From positions 186,001-250,000 of the forward strand of contig NZ_MTQO01000046.1 in NCBI RefSeq assembly GCF_001984155.1: 64,000 bases of DNA, given 5' to 3'. Source of the DNA: Actinosynnema sp. ALI-1.44 (GTDB lineage: Bacteria > Actinomycetota > Actinomycetes > Mycobacteriales > Pseudonocardiaceae). The notes under the pieces were generated by a model. The model saw only the letters and a program-made list of their open reading frames with translations. It was not told where the DNA came from and searched no databases. This document shows positions 8,010 through 19,923 of the stretch, piece by piece (position 1 is the stretch's first letter; each line of letters starts with the position of its first letter). Made by a program: the position numbers and the translations under genes.

Positions 8010-8627
8010 TCACCCGGAGCGGGTGTCGAGCAGGGCGGTGGCCAGGCGCAGCATGGCGGCGTGGCTGGCGTCCCGGTCCCGGCCGGGGTTGTGCTGGTAC
8101 TGGTAGCAGCCCACCTGCAGGCCGCCGATCAGCAGGTCCAGTGCCTGCGGGCTCGGCGCGGGCCGTCCGCTGCCGGTGACGGCCTGGCGCAGCAGGTCCC
8201 GCAGCCCCTCGGTGGCCTGCGCGCGCAACCGGCCCGCGGGGGAGGCGGGGTCGTACTGCTCGGCGTGGAACACCCGCAGCCCGTCCCCGACCTGGTCGGC
8301 CCAGTCCAGGTAGGCCGTGATGCCCGCGGCCAGACCCGCCCGGAAGTCCGTGGCGTGGGCGGCGATCGGGCGCAGGTGCTCGACCAGGCGGGCGCCCGCG
8401 TCGGCGACGACCGCCTCCAGCGCGGCCTCCACGCTGGGGAAACAGGTGTAGAAGGTCGGTTTCGACACCCCGGCGCGTGCGGCGATCCGGGCCACGGTGG
8501 CGGCGCGGAACCCGAACTCGGCGTAGGTGGCGGCGGTGGCGCGCAGGACACGGCGCCGCAGCCGCTCGTGCTGGTCGCTGGTCTTGGGCGGTCTGCCCCG
8601 GCGGGGTGAGGACGGGTTGACAGGCAT
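8010..8627 (-). CDS. TetR family regulator
   Basis: A TetR helix-turn-helix at residues about 20-65 (RVLRATAATYAEFGFRAATVARIAARAGVSKPTFYTCFPSVEAAL) followed by a C-terminal domain of about 130 residues, total about 205. It begins with a basic GRPPK-type leader. ATG at 8627 was chosen; a GTG at 8636 is an alternative. It is divergent from a methyltransferase gene with about 60 bp between, so the methyltransferase is its probable target. Confidence 0.88.
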   Translation of the reverse strand: MPVNPSSPRRGRPPKTSDQHERLRRRVLRATAATYAEFGFRAATVARIAARAGVSKPTFYTCFPSVEAALEAVVADAGARLVEHLRPIAAHATDFRAGLAAGITAYLDWADQVGDGLRVFHAEQYDPASPAGRLRAQATEGLRDLLRQAVTGSGRPAPSPQALDLLIGGLQVGCYQYQHNPGRDRDASHAAMLRLATALLDTRSG

Positions 8628-8645
8628 GACGGCCACGACTTTATC

Positions 8646-8667
8646 TTTACAGCTACGGAAACGTAAA
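8646..8667. promoter_or_regulatory. possible TetR operator between divergent genes
   Basis: TTTAC at 8646-8650 and GTAAA at 8663-8667 form a 5-bp inverted repeat around 12 bases in the short gap between a TetR gene and its divergent methyltransferase neighbour. Position fits an operator. The repeat is short, so this is tentative. Confidence 0.4.
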
Positions 8668-8690
8668 TGTCGTCGGGGAGTGGATCGCGG

Positions 8691-9617
8691 ATGACCGACC
8701 GACCACCACAGTCCGGCCTGGCCCGCGCGCGGGGCACCCTCGTGGCCGGATCCACCGCCGAGGCCGCCGCCCTGCTGCGGGCCGCGGGCGCCCTGCTGAC
8801 CGACCCGGGGTTACGCGGCCCGGACACACTGGCCGCCGCGATGATCCCGTGGGCGCCGAGGATCAGCGCACTGGTCAAGGTGCCGGTGCTGCGGCGGCTG
8901 GTGCCGTGGGGGATCGAACGCGTGCTGCCCGGCGCGTTGTGGTTCGAGGTCGTGCGCACCAAGTACATGGACGACGTCGTGTGCGAGGAGATCGCGGCGG
9001 GCGCCCGGCAGGTGGTGATCCTCGGCGCCGGGTTCGACACCCGCGCCTACCGGATGACCGACACCCTCGGCGACATCCCCGTGTACGAGGTCGACCACCC
9101 GGTCACCGCCGCCCGCAAACAAGCTCGGCTGCGTGCGGTGACCGCGGGCGTGGTGCGGTACGTGACGATCGACTTCAACCACGAGGACCTGGCCACCCGC
9201 CTGGCCGGGCACGGCTACGACCCGCACGCGCGGTCGGTGGTGGTCTGGTCGGGCGTCGCGCCCTACCTGGCCCCGCCCGCCGTGGACGCGACGCTACGGT
9301 GGATGGCCTGGCAAGCCGCGGACAGCTGCCTGGTGTTCGACTACTGCTGGCAGGAAGTCGTCGACGGCACCGCCACCTCCGCGCGGTCGCGCGCGCTGGC
9401 GCGGACCCTGGCCAGGCAGGGTGAACCGCTGCGGTGGGGCATCCCCCGCGGGCAGGCGACCGCGTACCTGGCCGCCCGGGGCCTGCGGGTGCAGGACGAC
9501 CACGGCGTGGACGAGGCCGCCCGGTACCTCACCCGCCGTGACGGCTCGGTCGCCGGACCGATGTGGGAGTTCGGCGGGTTCGTCCGCTGCCGCGTCCCCG
9601 CACCGGGCTCTGCCTAG
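8691..9617 (+). CDS. class I SAM-dependent methyltransferase, leucine carboxyl methyltransferase-like
   Basis: About 308 residues of the PF04072-type family common in actinobacteria. Motif I is QVVILGAGFDTRAYR, followed by the acidic VYEVDHP strand end and the WSGVAPYL segment typical of the group. These enzymes methylate small molecules or carboxyl groups; the natural substrate is unknown here. ATG at 8691 has a GGGGAG ribosome site about 8-10 nt upstream; an earlier ATG at 8667 falls inside the putative operator. It is probably controlled by the divergent TetR. Confidence 0.87.
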   Translation: MTDRPPQSGLARARGTLVAGSTAEAAALLRAAGALLTDPGLRGPDTLAAAMIPWAPRISALVKVPVLRRLVPWGIERVLPGALWFEVVRTKYMDDVVCEEIAAGARQVVILGAGFDTRAYRMTDTLGDIPVYEVDHPVTAARKQARLRAVTAGVVRYVTIDFNHEDLATRLAGHGYDPHARSVVVWSGVAPYLAPPAVDATLRWMAWQAADSCLVFDYCWQEVVDGTATSARSRALARTLARQGEPLRWGIPRGQATAYLAARGLRVQDDHGVDEAARYLTRRDGSVAGPMWEFGGFVRCRVPAPGSA

Positions 9618-9806
9618 AACCCCGCGCGTGCAGGGGTTCGTCGGCGCCGGGGAGATCACGGCCGCCATCGTGGAAGGCCTCAGCGCGGCGGGCGCTGGGC
9701 AGGATCCTGGCCCGGTTGCGCGGATGAGCGGATAGTCGTCAGTCAATGTCAACTGGGTGAGCCGGGCTGCTCGTTGCCGGGCGCGTGCCCTAGGGTCGAA
9801 GGTGCC

Positions 9807-10373
9807 ATGGCTCGTGTCATTCATGTCTTCCGTCAGCCCGACCGGTTCATCGCCGGGACAGTCGGGCAGCCCGGTGATCGCACGTTCTTCCTGCAGGCCT
9901 CCCAGGATGCCCGCACGATCAGCGTCGCACTGGAGAAACAACAGGTCGCGGTGCTCGCCGAGCGGATCGGGTCACTGCTGGACGAGGTGGGCCGCCGCTT
10001 CGGCGCCGAGGTCCCCCCGGACACCCCCGACGACCTCGTCGACTCCGAACCGCTGACCGTCCCGGTCGAGGAGGAGTTCAAGGTCGGCACGATGGGGCTG
10101 GGCTGGGACGCCGAGACCCGCGCGGTGGTGATCGAACTGCTCGCGGTCAGCGAGGCCGAGGTGGACGAAGCGGTCGTCCTGGACGACACCGAGGAAGGCC
10201 CGGACGCGGTCCGCGTGTTCCTCACCCCCGCGCACGCCAAGGCCTTCGCCGACCGCGCCGACCGGGTGGTGCGCGCCGGCCGCAAACCCTGCCCGCTGTG
10301 CGGGGAACCCCTGGAACCCAGCGGTCACGTCTGCCCACGCCAGAACGGCTACCGCAGAAACGAAGAAGGCTGA
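9807..10373 (+). CDS. DUF3090 family protein
   Basis: The 188-residue protein starts MARVIHVFRQPDRFIAGTVGQPGDRTFFLQA, the DUF3090 hallmark, and ends with a zinc-ribbon-like CPLCGEPLEPSGHVCPRQNGYRR motif (two Cys pairs plus a conserved basic tail). Function is not established. In many actinobacteria it sits between a histidine phosphatase gene and a SCO1664-family gene, often near mshC of mycothiol synthesis. Here it is followed 2 nt later by the SCO1664-family gene, so they form one operon. No mshC or cysQ follows. Confidence 0.9.
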   Translation: MARVIHVFRQPDRFIAGTVGQPGDRTFFLQASQDARTISVALEKQQVAVLAERIGSLLDEVGRRFGAEVPPDTPDDLVDSEPLTVPVEEEFKVGTMGLGWDAETRAVVIELLAVSEAEVDEAVVLDDTEEGPDAVRVFLTPAHAKAFADRADRVVRAGRKPCPLCGEPLEPSGHVCPRQNGYRRNEEG

Positions 10374-10375
10374 CC

Positions 10376-11170
10376 GTGCACCCGGGTGACCCAGCCGCAC
10401 TCGAACTGATCACCCACGGTGAGATCGACGTGGAAGGACGCATGGTCGACGCGTCCAACGCCACCCTCTACGGAGCGATCAGCCACAACGGGATCTCCGC
10501 GCACTGCGTGTACAAGCCGATCAACGGCGAACGCGCGCTGTGGGACTTCCCCGACGGGACCCTCGCGGGCCGGGAAGTCGCCTCCTACCTGGTGTCCGAG
10601 GCGGCCGGGCTGGGCCTGATCCCGCCGACGGTGCTGCGCGCGGGCCCGTTCGGCCGCGGCATGGTCCAGCTGTGGATCGACACCAAGGACGGCGACGACC
10701 TGGTCGACGTGCTGGCGCCCGGGGACGTCCCCGACGGGTGGCGGATGGTGCTGCGCGCCCATGACCGGCACGGCGATCCCGCTGTGCTGACGCACGCCGA
10801 CCACCCGAGCGTGCAGCTGCTGGCGGCGCTCGACGTGGTGATCAACAACGCCGACCGCAAGGGCGGTCACGTCCTGCACGGCACCGACGGCAACGTCTAC
10901 GGCGTCGACCACGGCATCTGCCTGCACACCGACCCGAAGCTGCGGACCGTGCTGTGGGGCTTCCTCGGCGAACCGATACCGGAGCAAGCCGTCGAGGCGG
11001 TGTCCCGGCTGCGGGGACAACTCGACGGGGACTTGGAACGGCAGTTGCGGCCGCACCTGACGCGCCGGGAGATCCAGGCGCTGCGGGACCGGGCCGACGC
11101 GCTGCTGCGGGTGCCGCGGTTCCCCGAGCCGAACCCGGACGGCCGCCCGATCCCGTGGCCCGCGTTCTAG
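10376..11170 (+). CDS. SCO1664 family protein
   Basis: A 264-residue member of the actinobacterial SCO1664 family (TIGR03843 type), which resembles phosphatidylinositol/HipA-like kinase folds. It has NGISAHCVYKPINGERALWDFPDG near the N-terminus, then a catalytic-loop-like DVVINNADRKGGHVL and a metal-loop-like GVDHGICLH. Kinase activity is inferred from these motifs and not proven for the family. GTG at 10376 follows the DUF3090 stop by 2 nt, with a GAAGAAGG ribosome site inside the upstream gene, so the two are co-translated. Confidence 0.9.
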   Translation: MHPGDPAALELITHGEIDVEGRMVDASNATLYGAISHNGISAHCVYKPINGERALWDFPDGTLAGREVASYLVSEAAGLGLIPPTVLRAGPFGRGMVQLWIDTKDGDDLVDVLAPGDVPDGWRMVLRAHDRHGDPAVLTHADHPSVQLLAALDVVINNADRKGGHVLHGTDGNVYGVDHGICLHTDPKLRTVLWGFLGEPIPEQAVEAVSRLRGQLDGDLERQLRPHLTRREIQALRDRADALLRVPRFPEPNPDGRPIPWPAF

Positions 11171-11328
11171 GCCACCCCCGACCAGCGGAGGGTCGCCGCC
11201 GCGGCACTTGACCTCAACCAAAGGTGACGTTCTACGGTGGTGATCGACCGCCAGGAAAGCCGTCCCCCGGCTGATTCCTGGAGGTCTTCGACGCCCGACG
11301 GCCGCAACCAGGGGAGAGTGATCCCGGC

Positions 11329-11670
11329 ATGTCTGTCCCGCCCGCACGGGCCCGCCGGTTCAGCTCGGCCATCGGCGACGACGCCGTCCGCTTCGGTGAC
11401 CGGATCCTCATCGCGCCCGCGTTCGGCGCGGAGTCCGGCGAGTCGATGAGCGCCTACACGTCGTTCTTCCACGCGGGGGCACGTGCCGACCTGCCCGCCC
11501 CCTACGCGGAGGTCTGGGTGGTGCTCAGCGGAGCGCTGCGAGTGGGCGTCGGCAGCGACGCCGTGACGGTGCGCGCGGGCGACTTCGTGCACGTTCCGCA
11601 CCAGGCGCCCGGGATCGTGGAGGCCCTCGAGGACACCACGATGGTCTGCGTGTCGGTGCCCGCCCACTGA
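11329..11670 (+). CDS. small cupin protein
   Basis: A 113-residue single-domain cupin. The barrel strands run through YAEVWVVLSGALRVGVG and AVTVRAGDFVHVPHQAPGIVEAL, with His and Glu at typical cupin metal-ligand positions. Small cupins bind metals, sugars or small acids; no specific role can be assigned. The start ATG at 11329 has a GGGGAGAG ribosome site. It lies alone, 158 bp after the SCO1664 gene; nothing else is seen in that gap. Confidence 0.8.
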   Translation: MSVPPARARRFSSAIGDDAVRFGDRILIAPAFGAESGESMSAYTSFFHAGARADLPAPYAEVWVVLSGALRVGVGSDAVTVRAGDFVHVPHQAPGIVEALEDTTMVCVSVPAH

Positions 11671-11744
11671 CAGCGGCGCCGTGACCGGCGAACCTCACGA
11701 ATTCCGCTCGTGCGTACCGGGAATGTGCGATTCCATGGGTCGTT

Positions 11745-12375
11745 ATGTCGATCATTTCCCGGGCACGCACCATCCACGTCGTCACCCACCCCGAGGCCAC
11801 CCATCACGTCGACCGGGTGGTGGGCGGCTGGCACGACTCCGAACTCACCCCCGCCGGGCACACCGCCGCGGCCGCGATCGCCCGGGCCCTGCGCGCCCGC
11901 ATCCCCGGTGCGGCCCCGGTGTTCACGTCGGACTTGACCCGCGCCGCGCAGACCGCCGCCGCGATCGGCCACGCGCTCGGCACGACACCGACCCGGGACG
12001 AGCGGCTGCGGGAGATCTCCTACGGCGAGGCCGAGGGACGCCCGCAGCGGTGGCTCGACGACCGGTTCGTGCCGCCGCCCGCGACCGGGGACCGGCTGCG
12101 GCACGACTTCGGCATCCCCGGCGCCGAGACGCGGGAGTCCTGCGCGCGGCGCGTCTACGCCGCCATGGACGCGACCCTGGCCGCACCGGGCGAGCACCTG
12201 GTGATCGTGACGCACGGGTTCGCGCTGACCTTCGTGGTCGCGGCGTGGATCGGGATGCCCGTCGACGCCGCCGGGCGGGTGGCGTTCCCGGTCACCTCCG
12301 GCAGCATCACCGTGCTGCGCGAGGACGGTTTCTTCCACAACCGCGCCCTGGTCAGCCTCGGCGACACCACGCATC

Positions 12376-12386
<11 letters not shown>
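11745..12386 (+). CDS. histidine phosphatase family protein with variant active-site motif
   Basis: 213 residues with the phosphoglycerate-mutase-like fold: ELTPAGHTAAAAIARAL, the SDLTRAAQTA motif with the second catalytic Arg, the acid in LREISYGEAEG and the late catalytic His in IVTHGFALT. The N-terminal signature reads VVTHPEATHH where the usual motif is RHGxT: the phospho-accepting His is present but the Arg is replaced by Thr and Gly by Pro. Some actinobacterial members have this T-H-P-E form, so it may be active with altered specificity. Its 3' end overlaps the convergent HTH gene by 11 bp. Confidence 0.82.
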
Positions 12387-16074
<3,688 letters not shown>

Positions 16075-16083
16075 GCACGGCCT

Positions 16084-16109
16084 GTCGTGCGGTCCTGGGA
16101 CCGCACGAC
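16084..16109. terminator. perfect 12-bp hairpin after the peptidase operon
   Basis: GTCGTGCGGTCC (16084-16095) and GGACCGCACGAC (16098-16109) form a perfect 12-bp stem with a two-base TG loop, 10 bp after the S9 stop. The stem is very GC-rich and has no T-tract. It is most likely a factor-assisted terminator between the peptidase operon and the DUF3097 gene, or possibly an operator for the latter. Confidence 0.6.
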
Positions 16110-16127
16110 CCGCTAGCGTGGCCAGCC

Positions 16128-16928
16128 GTGCGATCCCAGGACTACGGCGACATCCTCGCCGGCAAACCGAAACGCCGGATCCCGCGGCTGCCCGCCGAGC
16201 CAGGCCTGGTGGTCGAAGATCCGGCCAGCGGGTTCTGCGGCGCGGTCGTGCGGATCGAGCAGGGCAACGTCGTCCTGGAGGACCGGCACGGCCGCCACCG
16301 CGTGTTCCCGATGACCGACGCGGGGTTCCTCGTCGACGGCGCCCCGGTGACCCTGGTCAAACCGGTCGGGGCGCCGAAGAAACCGGTGATGTCGGCGTCC
16401 GGGTCGGTGAAGGTCGACCACGTCCCCGCCAAGGTGGCCAAGGCCAGCCGGATCTGGGTGGAGGGCATCCACGACGCCGAGCTGGTCGAACGCGTCTGGG
16501 GCCACGACCTGCGGGTGGAAGGCATCGTGGTCGAACCGCTCGACGGCATCGACGACCTCGCCGCCCGGGTGCGGCAGTTCCGGCCCGGCCCGCGGCGGCG
16601 GCTGGGTGTGCTGGTCGACCACCTGGTCGAGGGCAGCAAGGAAACCCGGATCGTCGCCGCGGTCACCCACCCCGAGGTCCTGGTGCTGGGTCACCCGTAC
16701 GTGGACGTCTGGCAGGCGGTGAAACCCGCCGCCGTCGGCATCCCGGCGTGGCCGGACGTGCCCCGTGGCGAGTCGTGGAAGGACGGCATCTGCGCGCGGC
16801 TGGGGTGGGGTGAACCGGCCGACGGGTGGCGGCGGGTGCTGGCCGGAGTGCGCGGTTTCCGTGACCTGGAGACACCATTGATCTCCTCGGTCGAGCGACT
16901 GATCGACTTCGTGGGTCACTTCGGGTGA
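16128..16928 (+). CDS. DUF3097 family protein
   Basis: A 266-residue actinobacterial protein of unknown function with DUF3097 features: RSQDYGDILAGKPKRRIPRLPAEPGLVVED at the N-terminus and IWVEGIHDAELVERVWGHDLRVEGIVVEPLDGIDDL in the middle, the latter resembling a TOPRIM-type fold with acidic residues. TOPRIM similarity is an inference from the strand-acid pattern. GTG at 16128 fits the family N-terminus; no ribosome site is seen and a TAGCGT -10-like box lies just upstream, so a leaderless transcript is plausible. Confidence 0.88.
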   Translation: MRSQDYGDILAGKPKRRIPRLPAEPGLVVEDPASGFCGAVVRIEQGNVVLEDRHGRHRVFPMTDAGFLVDGAPVTLVKPVGAPKKPVMSASGSVKVDHVPAKVAKASRIWVEGIHDAELVERVWGHDLRVEGIVVEPLDGIDDLAARVRQFRPGPRRRLGVLVDHLVEGSKETRIVAAVTHPEVLVLGHPYVDVWQAVKPAAVGIPAWPDVPRGESWKDGICARLGWGEPADGWRRVLAGVRGFRDLETPLISSVERLIDFVGHFG

Positions 16929-16970
16929 CATCAGCGTGGTCGCGCCCGCTTTGTCTGACAGGATGTGACC

Positions 16971-17405
16971 ATGGCGGCCTGGCTGGTGTGGTTGATCGCA
17001 GGGTTCATCCTGATCTCCGCCGAAGTGATGTCCGGCGACCTGTGGCTGTTGATGATCGGGCTGGGCGCGCTCGGGGGCGCCGCCGCGGCCGCGCTGGGCG
17101 CGGGCCTGGTGATCTCCACGATCGTGTTCGCCCTGGCCACCATCGCCCTGGTCGCCGGAGTGCGGCCGGTGCTGAAACGCAAGATGCTCACCGGCCCCGA
17201 CCACAAGACCAACACGCAGGCCCTGATCGGTGCGCGGGCGCTGACCGTGACACTCGTGGACTCCCACCAGGGCCAGGTCAAGATCGGTGGCGAGATCTGG
17301 TCGGCCCGCTCGCACAGCCCCGACGACACCATCCCGGAACCGGGCACACCGGTGATCGTGATGGCCATTTCCGGCGCCACCGCCATCGTCGCACCCGAAC
17401 CGTGA
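16971..17405 (+). CDS. NfeD-like membrane protein
   Basis: 144 residues: two or three membrane helices in residues 1-75 (WLVWLIAGFILISAEVM, ALGGAAAAALGAGLVISTIVFALATIALVAG), then a C-terminal OB-fold domain with the NfeD signature ALIGARALTV...GQVKIGGEIWSARS. NfeD proteins partner with SPFH/stomatin proteins in membrane microdomains. ATG at 16971 has AGGA 8 nt upstream. The SPFH gene follows 89 bp downstream on the same strand, the classical pairing. Confidence 0.93.
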   Translation: MAAWLVWLIAGFILISAEVMSGDLWLLMIGLGALGGAAAAALGAGLVISTIVFALATIALVAGVRPVLKRKMLTGPDHKTNTQALIGARALTVTLVDSHQGQVKIGGEIWSARSHSPDDTIPEPGTPVIVMAISGATAIVAPEP

Positions 17406-17494
17406 CCCGACATCCGCCGATTTCACGGACGCGGTCGCGCGGCAGCGAGTAGAACCAACATCAATCAGCGCGCGCAAGGGTGGAGGTACCCGCT

Positions 17495-18733
17495 TTGGAC
17501 GCCGTCACGATCATTATCGTCGCGGTCATCGTGATCTTCGTGCTCACCATCGTGGCCAAGTCGATCCTGGTGATCCCGCAGGCGCAGTCCGCGGTGATCG
17601 AACGGCTCGGCCGGTTCACGAAGGTCGCCGAACCCGGGCTGAACTTCCTCGCCCCGTTCGTCGACCGGGTCCGCGCCCGCATCGACCTGCGCGAGCAGGT
17701 CGTGTCCTTCCCGCCGCAGCCGGTGATCACCCAGGACAACCTGACGGTGTCCATCGACACCGTCGTGTACTTCCAGGTCACCGACTCCCGCGCGGCGGTG
17801 TACGAGATCTCCAACTACATCGTCGGTGTCGAGCAGCTGGCGACGACCACGCTGCGCAACCTGGTCGGCGGGATGAGCCTGGAGGAGACCCTGACCTCCC
17901 GCGACGAGATCAACAACCAGCTGCGGGGTGTGCTGGACGAGGCGACCGGCCGGTGGGGGATCCGGGTGGCGCGGGTGGAGCTCAAGGCGATCGACCCGCC
18001 GCCGTCGATCCAGGACTCGATGGAGAAGCAGATGCGCGCCGACCGGGAGAAGCGCGCGATGATCCTCACCGCCGAGGGGCAGCGGGAAGCGGCGATCAAG
18101 ACCGCGGAAGGCCAGAAGCAGTCGCAGATCCTGTCCGCGGAAGGCGCCAAGCAGGCCGCGATCCTGGCCGCGGAGGCCGAACGGCAGTCGCGGATCCTGC
18201 GCGCGCAGGGTGAACGCGCCGCCCGCTACCTGCAGGCGCAGGGGCAGGCGAAGGCGATCGAGAAGGTGTTCACCGCGATCAAGGCGGGCAAGCCCACGCC
18301 GGAGGTGCTCGCCTACCAGTACCTGCAGACCCTGCCGCAGATGGCGCAGGGCGACGCGAACAAGGTGTGGATGATCCCCACCGACTTCGGCAAAGCCCTC
18401 GAGGGGTTCGCCAAGATGCTCGGCGCACCCGGCGACGACGGGGTGTTCCGCTACGAGCCGCCCAAGGAAGACATCCCGGTGTCCAAGCCCGAACAGGACG
18501 ACGAGGAGATCAAGGACTGGTTCGACACCGCGCCCGACCCGCACGTGGCCGAGGCGGTGCGCGCCGCGGAAGCGGTAGCCCGCAAGGAGGTCCCCAGCCC
18601 CCTGCAGGTGCGGCCCGCCACCCCGGGACTGCGTCAGCCACTGGAGGCGCCGCAAGCACCGCCGCAACTGCCCGGCCCGGGCGTCGACCTGACCGACTCG
18701 CCCGAACTGTCAGACGACCCGCGCACCCCGTGA
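17495..18733 (+). CDS. SPFH/Band 7 (stomatin-like) membrane protein
   Basis: A 412-residue protein with one N-terminal membrane helix (VTIIIVAVIVIFVLTIVA), the Band 7 domain with IPQAQSAVIERLGRF and NLTVSIDTVVYFQV, a long helical Ala-Glu-Gln-rich stalk (AEGQREAAIKTAEGQKQSQIL) and a Pro-rich, acidic C-terminal tail. Members scaffold membrane microdomains and protect membrane-protein quality control. TTG at 17495 is favoured because GGTGGAGG sits exactly 8 nt upstream; the GTG at 17480 would overlap that ribosome site. It forms the NfeD-SPFH operon with the preceding gene. Its end overlaps the convergent CGNR gene by 24 bp. Confidence 0.93.
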   Translation: MDAVTIIIVAVIVIFVLTIVAKSILVIPQAQSAVIERLGRFTKVAEPGLNFLAPFVDRVRARIDLREQVVSFPPQPVITQDNLTVSIDTVVYFQVTDSRAAVYEISNYIVGVEQLATTTLRNLVGGMSLEETLTSRDEINNQLRGVLDEATGRWGIRVARVELKAIDPPPSIQDSMEKQMRADREKRAMILTAEGQREAAIKTAEGQKQSQILSAEGAKQAAILAAEAERQSRILRAQGERAARYLQAQGQAKAIEKVFTAIKAGKPTPEVLAYQYLQTLPQMAQGDANKVWMIPTDFGKALEGFAKMLGAPGDDGVFRYEPPKEDIPVSKPEQDDEEIKDWFDTAPDPHVAEAVRAAEAVARKEVPSPLQVRPATPGLRQPLEAPQAPPQLPGPGVDLTDSPELSDDPRTP

Positions 18734-19237
18734 CCGGTGGTCGGCGACGTGCACACGCGTAGCGCAACGGGCGGAGCAGAACCGGCGCCGCCCGTTGCGT
18801 GAGGTGTCCACGTACACCACGTCGCACCCCTCGTTGTCACAGCGCCCCAGCCGCGCCGGGTCCTGGCACACCACGTGCGCCAGGCCGGCGGCGGTGAACG
18901 CCCGCACCCGCGTCACGATGCCGTCGCGCTCGTGCGCGTAGTGGATATGCGGCTCCAACCCGTCGTGGCGGGAGACGTAGGGCCGTGACGCCGAATCGGC
19001 CAGCAACGCGTTGACCGTGTCGACCTGCCGGTCCAGGTCCCGCTCCCCGAACGCCCCCGACAGGCGCGCCGCCCACGCCAGGATCAGCGGCGCCGCGGCC
19101 GCGGTGATCGGTTCCGGGCTGCGGTGATACAGCGGCACGATCCGCCGCACCTCGTCCGGCCCGCCCTGTGCCGGGTCGATGTTCACCAGCGCGGCGGCGA
19201 GCTCCGCCGCCGGCCCGCCGTAAGGGTTGAAATGCAT
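18710..19237 (-). CDS. CGNR zinc finger protein
   Basis: 175 residues with an N-terminal ABATE-like stress domain (FNPYGGPAAELAAALVNI) and a C-terminal CGNR zinc finger: GRCDNEGCDVVYVDTSRNGRRRFC followed by SARC, giving four Cys ligands. These proteins are widespread in actinobacteria and are presumed transcription regulators. ATG at 19237 was chosen. It is divergent from a small zinc-ribbon-like ORF. Confidence 0.88.
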   Translation of the reverse strand: MHFNPYGGPAAELAAALVNIDPAQGGPDEVRRIVPLYHRSPEPITAAAAPLILAWAARLSGAFGERDLDRQVDTVNALLADSASRPYVSRHDGLEPHIHYAHERDGIVTRVRAFTAAGLAHVVCQDPARLGRCDNEGCDVVYVDTSRNGRRRFCSARCATRVHVADHRSRGARVV

Positions 19238-19262
19238 TGACTCATTACAGCAGGGTGGGGGT

Positions 19263-19457
19263 GTGACTTCCACCTGCGACACGTGCGGCTGGCCCGCCCG
19301 TGACCTGCCCACCGTGTCGACCCACTACACCTCCCAAGGCGTGCTGCGCTACCGGCGCTGCGTCTGCGGGGCCTGGCTCGTGCTGCTCAACGGACAACCC
19401 GTGCGGGCCGCGCCGGTCGTGTCCGAGCGGCACGGCGAATGCCCAGCAGACGCATGA
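19263..19457 (+). CDS. small Cys-rich zinc-ribbon-like protein
   Basis: A 64-residue product starting at GTG 19263, just after a GGTGGGG purine stretch. It has C-x2-C (CDTCG) and C-x-C (RRCVCG) pairs separated by about 25 residues, a spacing that could bind one zinc ion. It is not recognised as a named family. It is divergent from the CGNR gene. Codon third positions are mainly G/C, which supports coding. Confidence 0.55.
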   Translation: MTSTCDTCGWPARDLPTVSTHYTSQGVLRYRRCVCGAWLVLLNGQPVRAAPVVSERHGECPADA

Positions 19458-19484
19458 CGGCGGCGACCACGACCCACGACCTGG

Positions 19485-19889
19485 TCAGCCATCCCCGGCA
19501 GGCCCGAGCAGATCCCAGCGGTTACCCGCGACATCCCGGAACACCACCACCCGCCCATAAGGCTCGCAGCGCGGGTCGGTGACGAACTCGACCCCGGCAT
19601 CACACATCCGCCGGTAGCTGACATCGAAATCCTCCACACGCAGGAAAAACCCGACCCGGCCCGCGTGCTGGTTACCGACCACAGCAGCCTGACGTTCCCC
19701 GTCGGCCCGAGCCAGCAGCAGACCGGTCTGCGCGCCGGGCGGACGCACAACCACCCACCGCTTGACACGGCCATCATTGGTGAGCGACGGCGAATCCTCC
19801 GCCAACTCGAACCCCAACGCCCCGGTGAAGAACGCGATCGCCTCGTCATAGTCCTCGACGACGATCGCGGTCAGCTGCAGAAACGCCAT
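19485..19889 (-). CDS. VOC (glyoxalase/bleomycin-resistance fold) protein
   Basis: About 134 residues with two beta-alpha-beta-beta-beta modules: LQLTAIVVEDYDEAIAFFTGALGFELAED and GRVGFFLRVEDFDVSYRRM...VVFRDVAGNRWDLLGP. The C-terminal Gly-Asn-x-Trp-Asp-Leu segment is typical of the family. VOC proteins are metal-dependent lyases, dioxygenases or drug-binding proteins; the specific activity is unknown. ATG at 19889 was chosen from several nearby Met codons (19898, 19901). It is divergent from nudC with a gap of only about 34 bp. Confidence 0.82.
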   Translation of the reverse strand: MAFLQLTAIVVEDYDEAIAFFTGALGFELAEDSPSLTNDGRVKRWVVVRPPGAQTGLLLARADGERQAAVVGNQHAGRVGFFLRVEDFDVSYRRMCDAGVEFVTDPRCEPYGRVVVFRDVAGNRWDLLGPAGDG

Positions 19890-19923
19890 AAAAGCCATCA
19901 TGACAGCGGGTAGCGTGCCCACC

